From assembly GCA_902541745.1 (NCBI GenBank), contig CACBRW010000002.1, positions 1 to 64,000 of the forward strand: a DNA stretch of 64,000 nt, given 5' to 3'. Position numbers and translations under genes: made by a program. The notes under the pieces are model-generated. The model was not told where the DNA came from, ran no database searches, and saw only the letters and a program-made list of their open reading frames with translations. How positions within the stretch are numbered: the first letter of the stretch is position 1; each line of letters opens with the position of its first letter. This document shows, in pieces, positions 31,753-42,018 of the stretch. The stretch is from an uncultured Pelagibacteraceae bacterium. GTDB taxonomy: Bacteria > Pseudomonadota > Alphaproteobacteria > Pelagibacterales > Pelagibacteraceae.

Positions 31753-34700
31753 TTATATATCTTGAAGAGAATTAACTTCTAATTTTTTTGTTTTAAGTGA
31801 TTTGATTGCCTCCAGACATGCTTGAGCTGTTGACATATTAGTGCAATAAGGAACTTTATTTTTAAGCGTTGCTCTTCTTAAAGCTATAGCATCACTTAAT
31901 CGATATTCAGTGTTTCCACCTCCAGTATTTATCACTAATGCAATCTTTTTAGAGTCTAAAACATCTACTATATGAGGAGTGCCACTGCTAACTTTATTAA
32001 TAATTTTACATTTCATCCCATGTTTTCGAATATATTCAGCAGTACCTCTAGTTGCACATAATTTAAACTTTAGTTTAAGAAGTGCTTTTGCTAAATCTAT
32101 TCCTTCATCTTTGTGACTATCTTTGAGAGATATAAAAGCTAATCCTTGTTTTGGTAATGAGTTAGCTGCTGCAATCTGACTTTTGGCAAAAGCCATTCCA
32201 AAATTTTTATCAAATCCCATAACTTCCCCAGTTGATTTCATTTCAGGCCCTAACAATAAGTCACTGTTTGGAAATTTATTAAATGGAAATACAGCTTCTT
32301 TAACTGCATACATACCTTTAGATTTATCTTTTAAATTAAACTTAGATAACTTTTCACCAGCCATTACTCTTGATGCAATTTTAGCTAGAGGAAGACCTTT
32401 TGCTTTTGATACAAAAGGAACTGTTCGACTGGCTCTTGGATTAACTTCAATCACATAAATTTCATCTTTTTTAATTGCAAACTGTATGTTCATGAAACCT
32501 TTAACATTTAATGCTATCGCTAATTTTTTTGTTTGATTTTCAATTTCTTTAAGAAGGTATGGTTTTATAGATACAGGGGGAAGGCTACATGCTGAATCTC
32601 CTGAATGAATTCCAGCTTCCTCGATATGCTGCATAATACCTGCAACATGAACCTGTTTTCCGTCTGATATAGCATCCACATCTACTTCCATTGCATGATC
32701 GATAAATTTATCAATTAAAATTGGATTTTCTTCTGCTGCCTTGAATGCCTCTTCAACAAATTTCTTAAGCTGATTTTTTTCATGAACAATTTCCATTGCT
32801 CTTCCACCTAAAACATACGAAGGTCTTACCATTAATGGTAAGCCTATTTTATCTGCAATTTGTATTGCTTGATTAAATGTCTTTGCAATTCCACTCTCTG
32901 CCTGCTTTAGTTTTAGTTTATTTAATAAACTTCTGAATCGGTCTCTATCCTCTGCCAAATCGATAGAGGTATATTGCGTTCCTAAAATTGGAAGCTTGTT
33001 GTCATGTAAAAATTCAGCAAGTTTAATTGGAGTTTGGCCTCCAAATTGAGCTATTACACCTATAAGATTTCCTTTTTCTTGTTCTTTTTTAATTATATTA
33101 AAAACGTATTCTTCTTTTAAAGGTTCAAAGTATAATCGATCACTTGTATCATAGTCTGTTGACACCGTTTCAGGGTTACAATTAACCATTATAGTCTCAA
33201 AACCTGCGTCTTTTAATGAAAAACTTGCCTGGCAACAGCAATAATCAAACTCAATTCCTTGACCAATTCTATTTGGACCTCCTCCAAGAATAATTATTTT
33301 TTTTTTATTGGATGGATCAGCTTCACACTCTGAGTTAATTGAAAAATTTCTTTGGTAAGTTGAGTACATATAAGGAGTGAAAGATTTGAATTCAGCTGCA
33401 CAAGTATCTACTTTTTTATAAACTGGAACTATTTTAAGCGCTGATCTTTTTCTTCTTACTATTTCTTCAGACGTTTTAGTTAATTCTGAAAGTTTTTTAT
33501 CTGAAAATCCTATTGATTTTATTCTATTAAATTCTGCAAAATCCCTAGGGAGTCCTTTAGTTTTTAACTGTGTTTCACAATCAACTATTTCCTTAATTTG
33601 TTCTAAAAACCAAGGATCAATTTTAGATAAATTATATATTCTCTTTAAGTCTATTTTTTTTCTAATTGCTTCAGCGACTAGCAATATCTTATTTGGAATA
33701 GTTTCTTTAAGTTTCTTTTCAATTTGTTTTTTATTTAAATCAAAAATTCTATCTAAACCTGAAAGACCAGTTTCAAGAGATACAAGCGCCTTTTGTAAAG
33801 ACTCTTTAAAGTTTCTTCCTATTGCCATTGCTTCACCTACTGATTTCATAGATGTACCAAGAGTTGCAGGAGAAGCAGAAAATTTTTCAAATGTAAATCT
33901 TGGAATTTTAGTTACAACATAATCTATACTTGGTTCAAATGATGCAGGTGTAACTTTAGTTATTTCATTTTTTAATTCATCTAGAGTATAGCCAACTGCT
34001 AATTTTGCAGCCACTTTTGCAATTGGAAATCCTGTTGCTTTAGATGCAAGTGCTGATGATCTTGATACACGTGGATTCATTTCAATGACAACCATTCGAC
34101 CATTTTTAGGATTGATAGCAAACTGAACATTTGATCCTCCAGTTTCAACTCCAATTTTTCTCAAACATGCAATAGATGCATTTCTCATTACTTGGTATTC
34201 TTTGTCTGTAAGTGTAAGAGCTGGTGCAATTGTTACTGAGTCACCCGTATGAATTCCCATTGGATCTATATTTTCAATCGAGCAAATGATGATACAATTA
34301 TCTTTTTTATCTCTTACAACTTCCATCTCAAATTCTTTCCAGCCCTCTAAACATTCCTCTACAAGAACTTGGCTTACTGGAGATTCATGCAATCCATTTT
34401 TAATAATTTTAAAATAATCTTTTTTAGTTTTAGCTATTCCCCCACCAAGCCCACCAAGTGTAAAAGCAGGTCTTATAATTGCAGGCAAACCAATTTTTTT
34501 TAATACTTTTGATGCTTGATTATTATTATTTACGATTTCTGATTTTGGTAAATCTAAACCAATATCTATCATATTTTTTCTAAATTTCTTTCTGTCCTCG
34601 GCATTAGAAATTGCTTTAGAATTTGCTCCTATCAAATCAATTTTATATTTTTTTAGAATTCCTTTTTTCTCTGCTTCCATTGCAAGATTAAGCGCTGTTT

Positions 34701-34977
34701 GACCTCCCATTGTTGGAAGAATTGCATCAGGTTTTTCTTTTTTTAGAATTTTTTCTAATACATCTAGTGTAATTGGTTCAATATAAGTTTTATCCGCAAC
34801 ATCTGGATCAGTCATAATTGTTGCAGGATTTGAGTTTATTAAGACTACTTTATAGCCCTCATCTTTTAGAGCTTTACATGCTTGTGTCCCTGAATAATCA
34901 AATTCACATGCTTGTCCTATAATTATTGGACCAGCTCCTACAACCAATATTTTTTTAATATCTTTTCTTTTTGGCAT
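31753..34977 (-). CDS. carB: Carbamoyl-phosphate synthase, large subunit
   Basis: Two-site ATP-grasp enzyme that makes carbamoyl phosphate for arginine and pyrimidines. The two homologous halves are visible. Both start with a nucleotide-binding pattern ('[19 protein letters not shown]' at the N terminus, '[18 protein letters not shown]' near residue 560). They carry '[14 protein letters not shown]' and '[14 protein letters not shown]'. A C-terminal MGS-like domain follows ('[14 protein letters not shown]'). The length of 1074 aa is standard. It overlaps carA by 23 bp. Confidence 0.98.
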   Translation of the reverse strand: MPKRKDIKKILVVGAGPIIIGQACEFDYSGTQACKALKDEGYKVVLINSNPATIMTDPDVADKTYIEPITLDVLEKILKKEKPDAILPTMGGQTALNLAMEAEKKGILKKYKIDLIGANSKAISNAEDRKKFRKNMIDIGLDLPKSEIVNNNNQASKVLKKIGLPAIIRPAFTLGGLGGGIAKTKKDYFKIIKNGLHESPVSQVLVEECLEGWKEFEMEVVRDKKDNCIIICSIENIDPMGIHTGDSVTIAPALTLTDKEYQVMRNASIACLRKIGVETGGSNVQFAINPKNGRMVVIEMNPRVSRSSALASKATGFPIAKVAAKLAVGYTLDELKNEITKVTPASFEPSIDYVVTKIPRFTFEKFSASPATLGTSMKSVGEAMAIGRNFKESLQKALVSLETGLSGLDRIFDLNKKQIEKKLKETIPNKILLVAEAIRKKIDLKRIYNLSKIDPWFLEQIKEIVDCETQLKTKGLPRDFAEFNRIKSIGFSDKKLSELTKTSEEIVRRKRSALKIVPVYKKVDTCAAEFKSFTPYMYSTYQRNFSINSECEADPSNKKKIIILGGGPNRIGQGIEFDYCCCQASFSLKDAGFETIMVNCNPETVSTDYDTSDRLYFEPLKEEYVFNIIKKEQEKGNLIGVIAQFGGQTPIKLAEFLHDNKLPILGTQYTSIDLAEDRDRFRSLLNKLKLKQAESGIAKTFNQAIQIADKIGLPLMVRPSYVLGGRAMEIVHEKNQLKKFVEEAFKAAEENPILIDKFIDHAMEVDVDAISDGKQVHVAGIMQHIEEAGIHSGDSACSLPPVSIKPYLLKEIENQTKKLAIALNVKGFMNIQFAIKKDEIYVIEVNPRASRTVPFVSKAKGLPLAKIASRVMAGEKLSKFNLKDKSKGMYAVKEAVFPFNKFPNSDLLLGPEMKSTGEVMGFDKNFGMAFAKSQIAAANSLPKQGLAFISLKDSHKDEGIDLAKALLKLKFKLCATRGTAEYIRKHGMKCKIINKVSSGTPHIVDVLDSKKIALVINTGGGNTEYRLSDAIALRRATLKNKVPYCTNMSTAQACLEAIKSLKTKKLEVNSLQDI

Positions 34978-36151
34978 TTTTTTTCATGTTGTTAATAAAT
35001 TCTTGAAACAAATAAACACTATCTTGAGGTCCTGGATTTGATTCTGGATGATATTGGACTGAAAAGACTGGTTTATTTTTAAGCTTGATACCTTCAATAC
35101 TATTATCAAATAAAGATTTATGTGTGACCTCAATATTTTTTGGTAATGTTTCTTTAACTACTTCAAATCCATGGTTTTGACTCGTTATCTCAACATTATC
35201 ATGAATTATATTTTTAACGGGGTGATTTGCTCCTCTATGACCAAGTTTCATTTTCTTTGTTTTACCACCTAATGCCAATGCTAAAATTTGATGACCCAAA
35301 CAAATACCAAATATTGGTATATTTTTTTTAATTAGTTCTTTAATAATTTCTATAGCATATTTCCCTGTTGCAGCTGGATCACCAGGACCATTTGATAAAA
35401 ATATTCCATTTGGTTTTAAAGCTAAAATTTTTTGTGCATTAGTTTTACAAGATACGACAGTAACTTTACAATTAAAGTCAGAAAAATATCTTAAGATATT
35501 TTTTTTTATTCCATAATCAATTGCAACAACATGAAATGAGTTCTTATTATTTTTTTTATATCCAAATTCTTTTTTCCAGGTTTTAAGACCTTTCCAAATA
35601 TAATTTTTTTGAGTTGAAACTACTTCTGCAAGATCAAGATTTTTTAATCCGCTCCATTTGATGGTAGCATTAGTCAATTTATTAATATTAAATTTTCCCT
35701 TTTTTGAATAACTAATCGTACCTTTTGGGGCACCTTTGTCTCTTATAAAGCTTGTTAGGTTTCTAGTGTCTAGGCCAGTAATACCAACAATTTTATTTTT
35801 TTTAAGCCAAGCATCTAAATGTTGGAATGATCTATAGTTTGAGGGTGATGTTATTTCTGAGTTAATTATTATTCCTTTTGCCCATATTTTATCAGACTCA
35901 TGATCTTCTTTATTGGTGCCAACATTTCCTATATGAGGAAATGTAAAGTTGATAATTTGACCCGCATATGAAGGATCAGAAATGATTTCCTGATACCCTG
36001 TTAATGATGTATTAAAGCAAACTTCGCCTGTAGCCTCTCCTTGGTATCCAATTCCAATTCCTTTAAATACTTTTTTGTTTTCAAGAACTAAAACGCCTGT
36101 ATTGATTTGAGATTTTATTTTTGAGTTAGTTTTTTTTGCTTTTTTGATCAA
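34955..36151 (-). CDS. carA: Carbamoyl-phosphate synthase, small (glutaminase) subunit
   Basis: Class I glutamine amidotransferase that supplies ammonia to CarB. The N-terminal domain begins at '[30 protein letters not shown]'. The glutaminase domain has the catalytic Cys in '[16 protein letters not shown]' and the His/Glu in '[10 protein letters not shown]'. The start is taken as TTG at 36151, because a stop codon lies directly upstream in frame and no ATG or GTG precedes the conserved domain. That TTG start and its weak leader deserve checking. Length 398 aa. Confidence 0.95.
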   Translation of the reverse strand: MIKKAKKTNSKIKSQINTGVLVLENKKVFKGIGIGYQGEATGEVCFNTSLTGYQEIISDPSYAGQIINFTFPHIGNVGTNKEDHESDKIWAKGIIINSEITSPSNYRSFQHLDAWLKKNKIVGITGLDTRNLTSFIRDKGAPKGTISYSKKGKFNINKLTNATIKWSGLKNLDLAEVVSTQKNYIWKGLKTWKKEFGYKKNNKNSFHVVAIDYGIKKNILRYFSDFNCKVTVVSCKTNAQKILALKPNGIFLSNGPGDPAATGKYAIEIIKELIKKNIPIFGICLGHQILALALGGKTKKMKLGHRGANHPVKNIIHDNVEITSQNHGFEVVKETLPKNIEVTHKSLFDNSIEGIKLKNKPVFSVQYHPESNPGPQDSVYLFQEFINNMKKNAKKKRY

Positions 36152-36277
36152 TTACAACTCATGAGTTAAAGGTTAATACAATAATTGCTTTATTATCGCA
36201 ACAGAGATGTAATATAAAATTGTAAAAAAACAATTTTTCTTTTGAAGAATTTTTTCTTTAAAGTAGATTAAAAAATT

Positions 36278-36739
36278 ATGTCATTAAAACATACTATCGA
36301 AAACGAATATAAAAATGCTTTAAAATCTAAAGATAAAAATAAAATATCAACCTATAGGTTAATATTATCTTCTATCAAGGATTTGGACATTGTTAACAGA
36401 TCAGGGCCCAACAAAAAGGAAACTGATGATGAGGATATTAAGAAGCTTTTAAAAAAAATGGTTAAACAACGTGCCGAATCGATCGATATTTATAAAAAAA
36501 ACAATAGAACAGATCTTTTAGAGGTTGAGCAAAATGAATACGATATTTTAATAAGTTTCTTACCAAAACAGCTTAGTGAAGAGGAAACCAAGAAAATTTG
36601 TGCAGATGTTATTTCGAAAATTGGAGCAAATTCTTTAAAAGATATGGGAAAAGTTATGGGTGAACTCAAAAAAACTCATGGAGACGAAATTGATTTTTCC
36701 AAAGCAGGATCAATGATTAAAGAATTGTTGAACAAATAA
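36278..36739 (+). CDS. yqeY: GatB/YqeY domain protein
   Basis: A 153-aa YqeY-type protein: 'ALKSKDKNKISTYRLILSSIKDLDI', 'KKLLKKMVKQRAESIDIYKKNNRTDLLEVEQNEYDIL' and a tail domain like that of GatB ('ISFLPKQLSEEETKKIC...MGKVMGELKKTHG'). The tail is thought to bind tRNA, but the cellular role is unproven. It leads a run yqeY-dnaG-rpoD, which corresponds to the macromolecular-synthesis operon (rpsU-dnaG-rpoD in E. coli). The stop overlaps the dnaG ATG by one base. Confidence 0.9.
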   Translation: MSLKHTIENEYKNALKSKDKNKISTYRLILSSIKDLDIVNRSGPNKKETDDEDIKKLLKKMVKQRAESIDIYKKNNRTDLLEVEQNEYDILISFLPKQLSEEETKKICADVISKIGANSLKDMGKVMGELKKTHGDEIDFSKAGSMIKELLNK

Positions 36740-38514
36740 TGAAATATCCAAAGGAGTATCTTGATGAAATTAAAAATAGGTTAAAAGTTTCAACAGTAGT
36801 ATCAAAAACTGTTTCCTTAAAAAAAAGAGGTAAAGAATTCGTAGGTCTATCGCCTTTTAAAAATGAAAAAACACCCTCATTTACAGTTAATGATGAAAAA
36901 GAATTTTATCATTGTTTTGCAACTTCAGAACATGGCAACATTTTTGATTTTGTGATGAAAACTCAAAATTTAAAATTTGGAGAGGCAGTTAAATATTTAG
37001 CACAATTAGCAGGCATGCAGCCATATATGTTTTCAAAACAAGATGAAGAAAGAGAGAAAAAATGGAATGAGTATAAATCTATTTTTAGTAATTACGTAGA
37101 TTTTTATAAAAACGAACTTTTAAAAAATGAAAATTATTCGATTGCCAGAGATTATTTAAAAAATAGATCACTAAGTATAGACGAGGTAAAAAAATTTAAA
37201 ATAGGATACATAGAAAAAAATCCAAATTTTTTTGAAAAATTAAATAAAAATTATAGTGAAAAAACTTTGCTGGAAACTGGTTTATTTTATTTTGACGAGA
37301 AAAAAAAAAATTATGTCGAAAGATTTAGAGGACGATTAATATTTCCAATCAATAATATTTCAGGTCAACCAATAGCTTTAGGTGGAAGAATAATTGAAAA
37401 TCTTGATTACTTAGCCAAATATATAAATTCACCTGAAACAATTTTTTTTAAAAAAGGATCAAATTTATATAATTTGGATCTAGCAAGAAAGCTCTCTAAT
37501 AAAATTGATCATGTTTATTTAGTAGAAGGATACATGGATGTTGTAGGTCTAAGTAAAAATGGAATTGATAATGTAGTAGCAAATCTTGGTACTTCCTTAA
37601 CTGATAAGCAAATTTTAACTTTAAACCAATTTTTTGATGATATTATAATTTGTTTTGATGGTGATGAAAGTGGATATAAAGCTGCTGTTAGAGCTGCTGA
37701 AAATTCAATCAAAGAACTAAAACCAGAAAAACAAATTTCATTTTTATTTCTACCAGATAAAGAAGATCCAGATAGCTATGTGAATAAAAATGGCAAAGCT
37801 AATTTTATAGATTTTACAAAGCAGCGCAAATTATCAATTCATCAATTTATTTTTAGTCATTATAAAAAACAAACTAAAAATAACCCTTCATCTATGGCTA
37901 TTTTTGAAAAAAAACTAAGAGGAATTACAAATACAATAAAAGATGATTTTATAAAAAAATATGTTTTAGAATATTTTTTAGAAAAAATTGCTGAGTTAAC
38001 CCCACATTCTAACCAAAATAATAACAGATTTTATTCAAAGAAATTAAAATCTTTAGAAAGTACAAAAAAACATTTTCAAGAAACTCAGTCCTTGACTGGC
38101 GTTGAATTAAAAGAGTTTTCTTTTTTATATTTGGTCATAAATAAATTAGATTTGTTGAAAGAAAATATTCATTTGATTGAAAATATTAAATTATTTACCG
38201 AATTAAATAAAAAAATATTTAAAATGATTGTTGAAAAATTAAAATCTGGCTCACAAATTACAATTGAAGATCTTAACTTAGATTTTCATTATATAGAAAA
38301 AATAAACAAATTTGCTCCAATTAAACATATTCTAAAAAATCAATCATATGATGATCAAAAGGTAATAGAATTATTAGAGGACATCTCTAGAGATTTGATG
38401 AATTATGATCTGGATTTTAGAGTCCAAGAATTAGAATCGAAGTTTTCTGTGGATATGAACGAGTCTACATTTAATGAGTTAAAAGAGCTCAAAAAAAAGC
38501 AGAATCTCAATTAA
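36739..38514 (+). CDS. dnaG: DNA primase with a degenerate zinc-binding domain
   Basis: Synthesises RNA primers at the replication fork. The toprim core is intact ('VYLVEGYMDVVGL' near residue 260 with the catalytic Glu, and 'DGDESGYKAA' near 308). The N-terminal CHC2 module is recognisable ('GLSPFKNEKTPSFTVNDEKE', 'YHCFATSEHGNIFDF'), but three of four zinc ligands are replaced: Ser38 and Lys41 for Cys and His, and Thr62 for Cys, with only Cys59 left. The C-terminal helicase-binding part is poorly conserved. At 591 aa it is near normal length. Confidence 0.93.
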   Translation: MKYPKEYLDEIKNRLKVSTVVSKTVSLKKRGKEFVGLSPFKNEKTPSFTVNDEKEFYHCFATSEHGNIFDFVMKTQNLKFGEAVKYLAQLAGMQPYMFSKQDEEREKKWNEYKSIFSNYVDFYKNELLKNENYSIARDYLKNRSLSIDEVKKFKIGYIEKNPNFFEKLNKNYSEKTLLETGLFYFDEKKKNYVERFRGRLIFPINNISGQPIALGGRIIENLDYLAKYINSPETIFFKKGSNLYNLDLARKLSNKIDHVYLVEGYMDVVGLSKNGIDNVVANLGTSLTDKQILTLNQFFDDIIICFDGDESGYKAAVRAAENSIKELKPEKQISFLFLPDKEDPDSYVNKNGKANFIDFTKQRKLSIHQFIFSHYKKQTKNNPSSMAIFEKKLRGITNTIKDDFIKKYVLEYFLEKIAELTPHSNQNNNRFYSKKLKSLESTKKHFQETQSLTGVELKEFSFLYLVINKLDLLKENIHLIENIKLFTELNKKIFKMIVEKLKSGSQITIEDLNLDFHYIEKINKFAPIKHILKNQSYDDQKVIELLEDISRDLMNYDLDFRVQELESKFSVDMNESTFNELKELKKKQNLN

Positions 38515-38554
38515 TCAGCCAAAATTAATAATGGATTTTTATTTAATTGAGATT
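38503..38554 (+). repeat. Perfect 12-bp inverted repeat between dnaG and rpoD
   Basis: AATCTCAATTAA (38503-38514, including the dnaG stop) is an exact reverse complement of TTAATTGAGATT (38543-38554), with a 28-nt loop. It fills most of the dnaG-rpoD spacer and ends 32 nt before the rpoD start. No U-run follows, so it is not a classic terminator. An RNA processing or stability element is plausible, since E. coli cleaves its message in the same interval. Confidence 0.6.
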
Positions 38555-38586
38555 ATATAAGATCCTTCAACTTACATAATAATACT

Positions 38587-40417
38587 GTGGAAAGAATAAT
38601 TACTAAATCATTTGCTAGATTAATGGGCCGTGGAACACATAGAGGTTTCATTACTTATGAGGAATTAAGCAAATCTCTTGGTAAAAGAAATTTATCAGAT
38701 GAGAATTTATATCAGGCATTTATTCATATCTTGGATGAAAATATAACTTTAGTAGAAAAAAAATCTGATTTTAAAGTTTTAAGAAAAAAAGAGAATTCAA
38801 ATAAAGAGGAAGGAAAAACTATTGAAAAAAGTGATGATCCTATCCGAATGTACTTACGTGAAATGGGGGGTGTAGAATTACTTTCAAGAGAGGGTGAAAT
38901 TGCAATAGCAAAGAGAATAGAGGCTGGTAAAGATGTAATGCTTATTGCGCTTTCTCAGAGCCCAATAACAGCACAACAATTTTTTGAGTGGAATGAAAAG
39001 TTGCAAAAGGATGAAATTTTAGTCAGAGAGATAATTGACATTGATACAAACTATATGGAAGATGAGTCCACCGGACCTAGTGCTAAACAAAAAAATGCAG
39101 GAGAAATAGACAAAGATAAAGAAGATAGTTCCACAGATGACGATGAAGATTTCAATCCAACTCTTGCTGCAATGGAAACAGAAATCAAACCAAAAGTATT
39201 AAAAACAGTCAATACATTAACAAAAGAATATACAAAATTAATTAAATATCAGAAAGAAAAATTAGATTGTAATTTAAACTCTCAAAATTTTTCGCCAGCA
39301 AAAGAAAAAGGATATGAAAAAATTGTAAATGATATTTTAGAAAATATAAAGTCTTTACAATTATCCCCATCTGTACTTGAGGATTTGGTTCAAAAACATT
39401 ATGTTGAAAACAAAAAAATTATTTCATTGGAAGGTAATTTGCTTAGATATGCCATGGATCATAAAATACCAAGGAATGAATTTATAAAGTTTTATGTTGG
39501 GAACGAGATAAATCCAAATCTTAAAAAATTTTTAGATACAAATAATATTTGGAAACAATTTTTTACTAAATACAAAGAAGAATTTAAAAATATTAGAGAG
39601 CGTTTAATAGAAATTAGTCATAGGCTTGGAATTTCTGTAACAGATTTTAAAAAATTAGTTAGCAGAATTCAAAAAGGGGAAAAAGAATCTAGAATTGCAA
39701 AAAAAAGAAATGGTGGAAGCTAATTTAAGACTGGTAATTTCAATCGCTAAAAAATATACAAATAGAGGTCTTCAATTCCTAGATTTAATACAAGAAGGAA
39801 ACATTGGATTGATGAAAGCTGTGGACAAGTTTGAATATCGAAGAGGTTATAAATTTTCTACTTATGCAACATGGTGGATCAGGCAAGCTATTACGAGATC
39901 AATTGCTGATCAAGCTAGAACTATACGTATTCCTGTTCATATGATTGAAACAATTAATAAAATTGTCAGAACGCAAAGACTTATTCTTAGTGAATTTGGA
40001 AGAGAAGCTACACCTGAGGAACTAGCTCAAAAGTTAAGAATGCCACTTGATAAAGTAAGAAAAGTTTTAAAAATTTCAAAAGAACCAGTTTCATTAGAAA
40101 AACCAGTTGGTGACGAGGAAGATAGTAGTTTAGGAGATTTTATTGAGGATACAAAAGCTCTAGCTCCACTAGAGCAAGCAATTAAATCAAATCTAGGGGA
40201 AGCTACAACAAAAATATTATCTACTTTAACACCTAGAGAAGAGAGAGTTTTAAGAATGAGGTTTGGTGTAGGAATGAATACAGATCACACTTTGGAGGAA
40301 GTAGGATTACAATTTTCTGTAACTAGGGAGAGAATCAGACAAATTGAAGCCAAAGCTCTAAGAAAATTAAAACATCCAAGTAGATCAAAACAATTAAAAA
40401 GTTTCTTAGAAAGTTAA
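38587..40417 (+). CDS. rpoD: RNA polymerase primary sigma factor RpoD (frameshifted)
   Basis: Housekeeping sigma70. The first frame (GTG start at 38587) carries region 1.2 ('[32 protein letters not shown]') and a long non-conserved region, then runs off at '[10 protein letters not shown]'. The second frame continues with region 2 ('[18 protein letters not shown]', '[14 protein letters not shown]'), region 3 and region 4 ('[27 protein letters not shown]'). The join is eight A's at 39699-39706. Removing one A gives [14 protein letters not shown] and a 609-aa protein. As an essential gene it must be functional, so this is an indel error or slippage. Confidence 0.95.
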
Positions 40418-40421
40418 TACT

Positions 40422-40496
40422 GGGCCGTTAGCTCAATAGTAGAGTACTGCATTGACATTGCAGGGGTAGTTGGAGCGTAACCAACACGGCCCACCA
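40422..40496 (+). tRNA. tRNA-Val (GAC) with unusual elbow loops
   Basis: Acceptor GGGCCGT (40422-40428) pairs with ACGGCCC (40486-40492), followed by A and encoded CCA (40494-40496). The anticodon stem CTGCA/TGCAG has loop TTGACAT, giving anticodon GAC. The T-stem GTTGG/CCAAC is perfect. The T-loop is AGCGTAA rather than TTCRANY, and the D-loop AATAGTA lacks the GG pair. All four stems are sound, so the gene is real, but the usual D-loop/T-loop contacts cannot form. It starts 4 bp after the rpoD stop. Confidence 0.82.
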
Positions 40497-40554
40497 TTTT
40501 TGATTATCTTTAATTGATAACTTTAAAAAAATGATATAACTAATCAGAAGTTTT

Positions 40555-40631
40555 GGGCCTGTAGCTCAGTTGGTTAGAGCAGTACACTCATAATGTATTG
40601 GTCCCAGGTTCGAGTCCTGGCGGGCCCACCA
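40555..40631 (+). tRNA. tRNA with CAU anticodon (Ile2 or elongator Met)
   Basis: Acceptor GGGCCTG (40555-40561) pairs with CGGGCCC (40621-40627), then A and encoded CCA (40629-40631). The anticodon stem GTACA/TGTAT with loop CTCATAA gives CAT. The D-loop has GG and the T-loop is TTCGAGT. The G1-C72 acceptor resembles alphaproteobacterial tRNA-Ile, which suggests the lysidine-modified Ile2 type, but elongator Met is possible. It is not an initiator, since position 1-72 is paired. Confidence 0.9.
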
Positions 40632-40645
40632 TTTTATTTTAGCTG

Positions 40646-41404
40646 ATGGTCAAATTAGATAAAAATTTAAAAATTGTTGAGACAAAATTTGGAAAAATAG
40701 TAGTCAATATCAATGATGAATTCATTGGAAAATCTTTTTTGTTTAAAAATTATTGGGCTGAAGATGAAATAATGGGAATATCTAAAGTTTTAGAGCTTAA
40801 GTGTAAAGATAAAGAAAAAATAATATTTTATGATATTGGTGCAAACATCGGCAGTCATTCTTTAGCTCTTTCTCAGATTTTTAAAAATAGAATATTTATA
40901 AAAGCATTTGAGGCTCAACACAATATTTACAAAATGTTTGAGCATACAATAGAGATCAATAAGATTAAAAATATAAAACTTTATAACAATGCTGTAAGCA
41001 ATAAAAATAACGAAACTATAAGAATTGAATTACCTGATTACTCTAAATTTAATAATTTTGGTGCTTTTGAATTGTATAAACCTTTTAAAAATTCAACAAA
41101 CCTGAGTATTAAAAGAAATGGGGTTTATGAAGATGTCAAGACAATTAAGTTAGATAATTTTGATGAAGAGGTGGATTTAATAAAGATGGATATAGAAGGG
41201 ATGGAGGATGTAGCAATAGAGGGTTCAAGAAATATTATAAAAAAATTTAGACCAATTTTTTATATTGAACTTTTAAAAACCAATAACAAAGAAATTATAA
41301 GTTATTTTAAAAGTAATAATTATAGAATTTACCTGACAAGTAATAATGCATTTTTAGTACCAAATGAATCTAAAATTAACTTTACTGGCTTGAAAACAAT
41401 TTGA
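40646..41404 (+). CDS. FkbM-family methyltransferase
   Basis: SAM-dependent methyltransferase of 252 aa. It has the SAM motif 'IIFYDIGANIGSHSLAL', 'KAFEAQHNIYKMFEHTIEIN' (acidic ribose-binding strand), and the FkbM patterns 'VDLIKMDIEGMEDVAIEGSRNIIKKFRPIFYIEL'. Members O-methylate sugars or polyketides, often in surface glycan synthesis. The substrate here cannot be told. It stands alone after the tRNAs and is convergent with mlaC. Confidence 0.85.
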   Translation: MVKLDKNLKIVETKFGKIVVNINDEFIGKSFLFKNYWAEDEIMGISKVLELKCKDKEKIIFYDIGANIGSHSLALSQIFKNRIFIKAFEAQHNIYKMFEHTIEINKIKNIKLYNNAVSNKNNETIRIELPDYSKFNNFGAFELYKPFKNSTNLSIKRNGVYEDVKTIKLDNFDEEVDLIKMDIEGMEDVAIEGSRNIIKKFRPIFYIELLKTNNKEIISYFKSNNYRIYLTSNNAFLVPNESKINFTGLKTI

Positions 41405-41413
41405 ATAAAAAGA

Positions 41414-42004
41414 CTAATTTTTTGAGAAATTTTCTAAAGTTTTAAACAAAACTTCTATATTTCCATCATTAGAATTCAAAATTGATGCAAACTCTTCTTT
41501 TTGCGTTCTTGCTAAGCTAAGACCTTCTATAATTAAATCTCTGATTAAAGGATTTTCAGGATTCTTTGTATATACTCTCCAATCAATTTTGACCTCTGGT
41601 CTCTCAGAGGTGGCTATTAGTATGCTATTAACTATAGTATAATTCTTGTTAATAACTTTTTTTCCCTGAACTTCAATTTTAGGATTAGTATATTCAGATA
41701 ACCTGCTTGAAAAACTCTTTAAAAAATAATTTTCAAATAAATCAAAATACTGTTTTTTTTGTTGTTCATTAATTGTATTTCTAATTGTTCCAAGAGAATA
41801 AAAACCAACACCCTTTATATCGACCGTATCCTTCGCTATTTTTTTCAATTCATTTATTTTGTCATCTCTTGAAATATTCTTGGAAAGAACATCAGATGCT
41901 CTGTTCACTGTTGATTGGACAAATACATCTGGCTCAATGGAAAATACATAAGTATTATTTAAATTTAATAGTATTAATAGTATTAAAATTTTTGTTAACT
42001 TCAT
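41414..42004 (-). CDS. mlaC: MlaC-like phospholipid-binding periplasmic protein
   Basis: Periplasmic carrier of the Mla outer-membrane lipid asymmetry pathway. It has an N-terminal signal (residues 1-22). The MlaC fold patterns 'ISRDDKINELKKIAKDTVDIKGVGFYSLG', 'QKKQYFDLFENYFLKSFSSRLSEY', 'VKIDWRVY' and 'LIRDLIIEGLSLARTQKEEFASIL' follow. The length of 196 aa is typical. It follows mlaA by 14 bp. The two genes stand without the MlaFED transporter genes in this window. Confidence 0.9.
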   Translation of the reverse strand: MKLTKILILLILLNLNNTYVFSIEPDVFVQSTVNRASDVLSKNISRDDKINELKKIAKDTVDIKGVGFYSLGTIRNTINEQQKKQYFDLFENYFLKSFSSRLSEYTNPKIEVQGKKVINKNYTIVNSILIATSERPEVKIDWRVYTKNPENPLIRDLIIEGLSLARTQKEEFASILNSNDGNIEVLFKTLENFSKN

Positions 42005-42018
42005 AAAAATTCCTTGAA

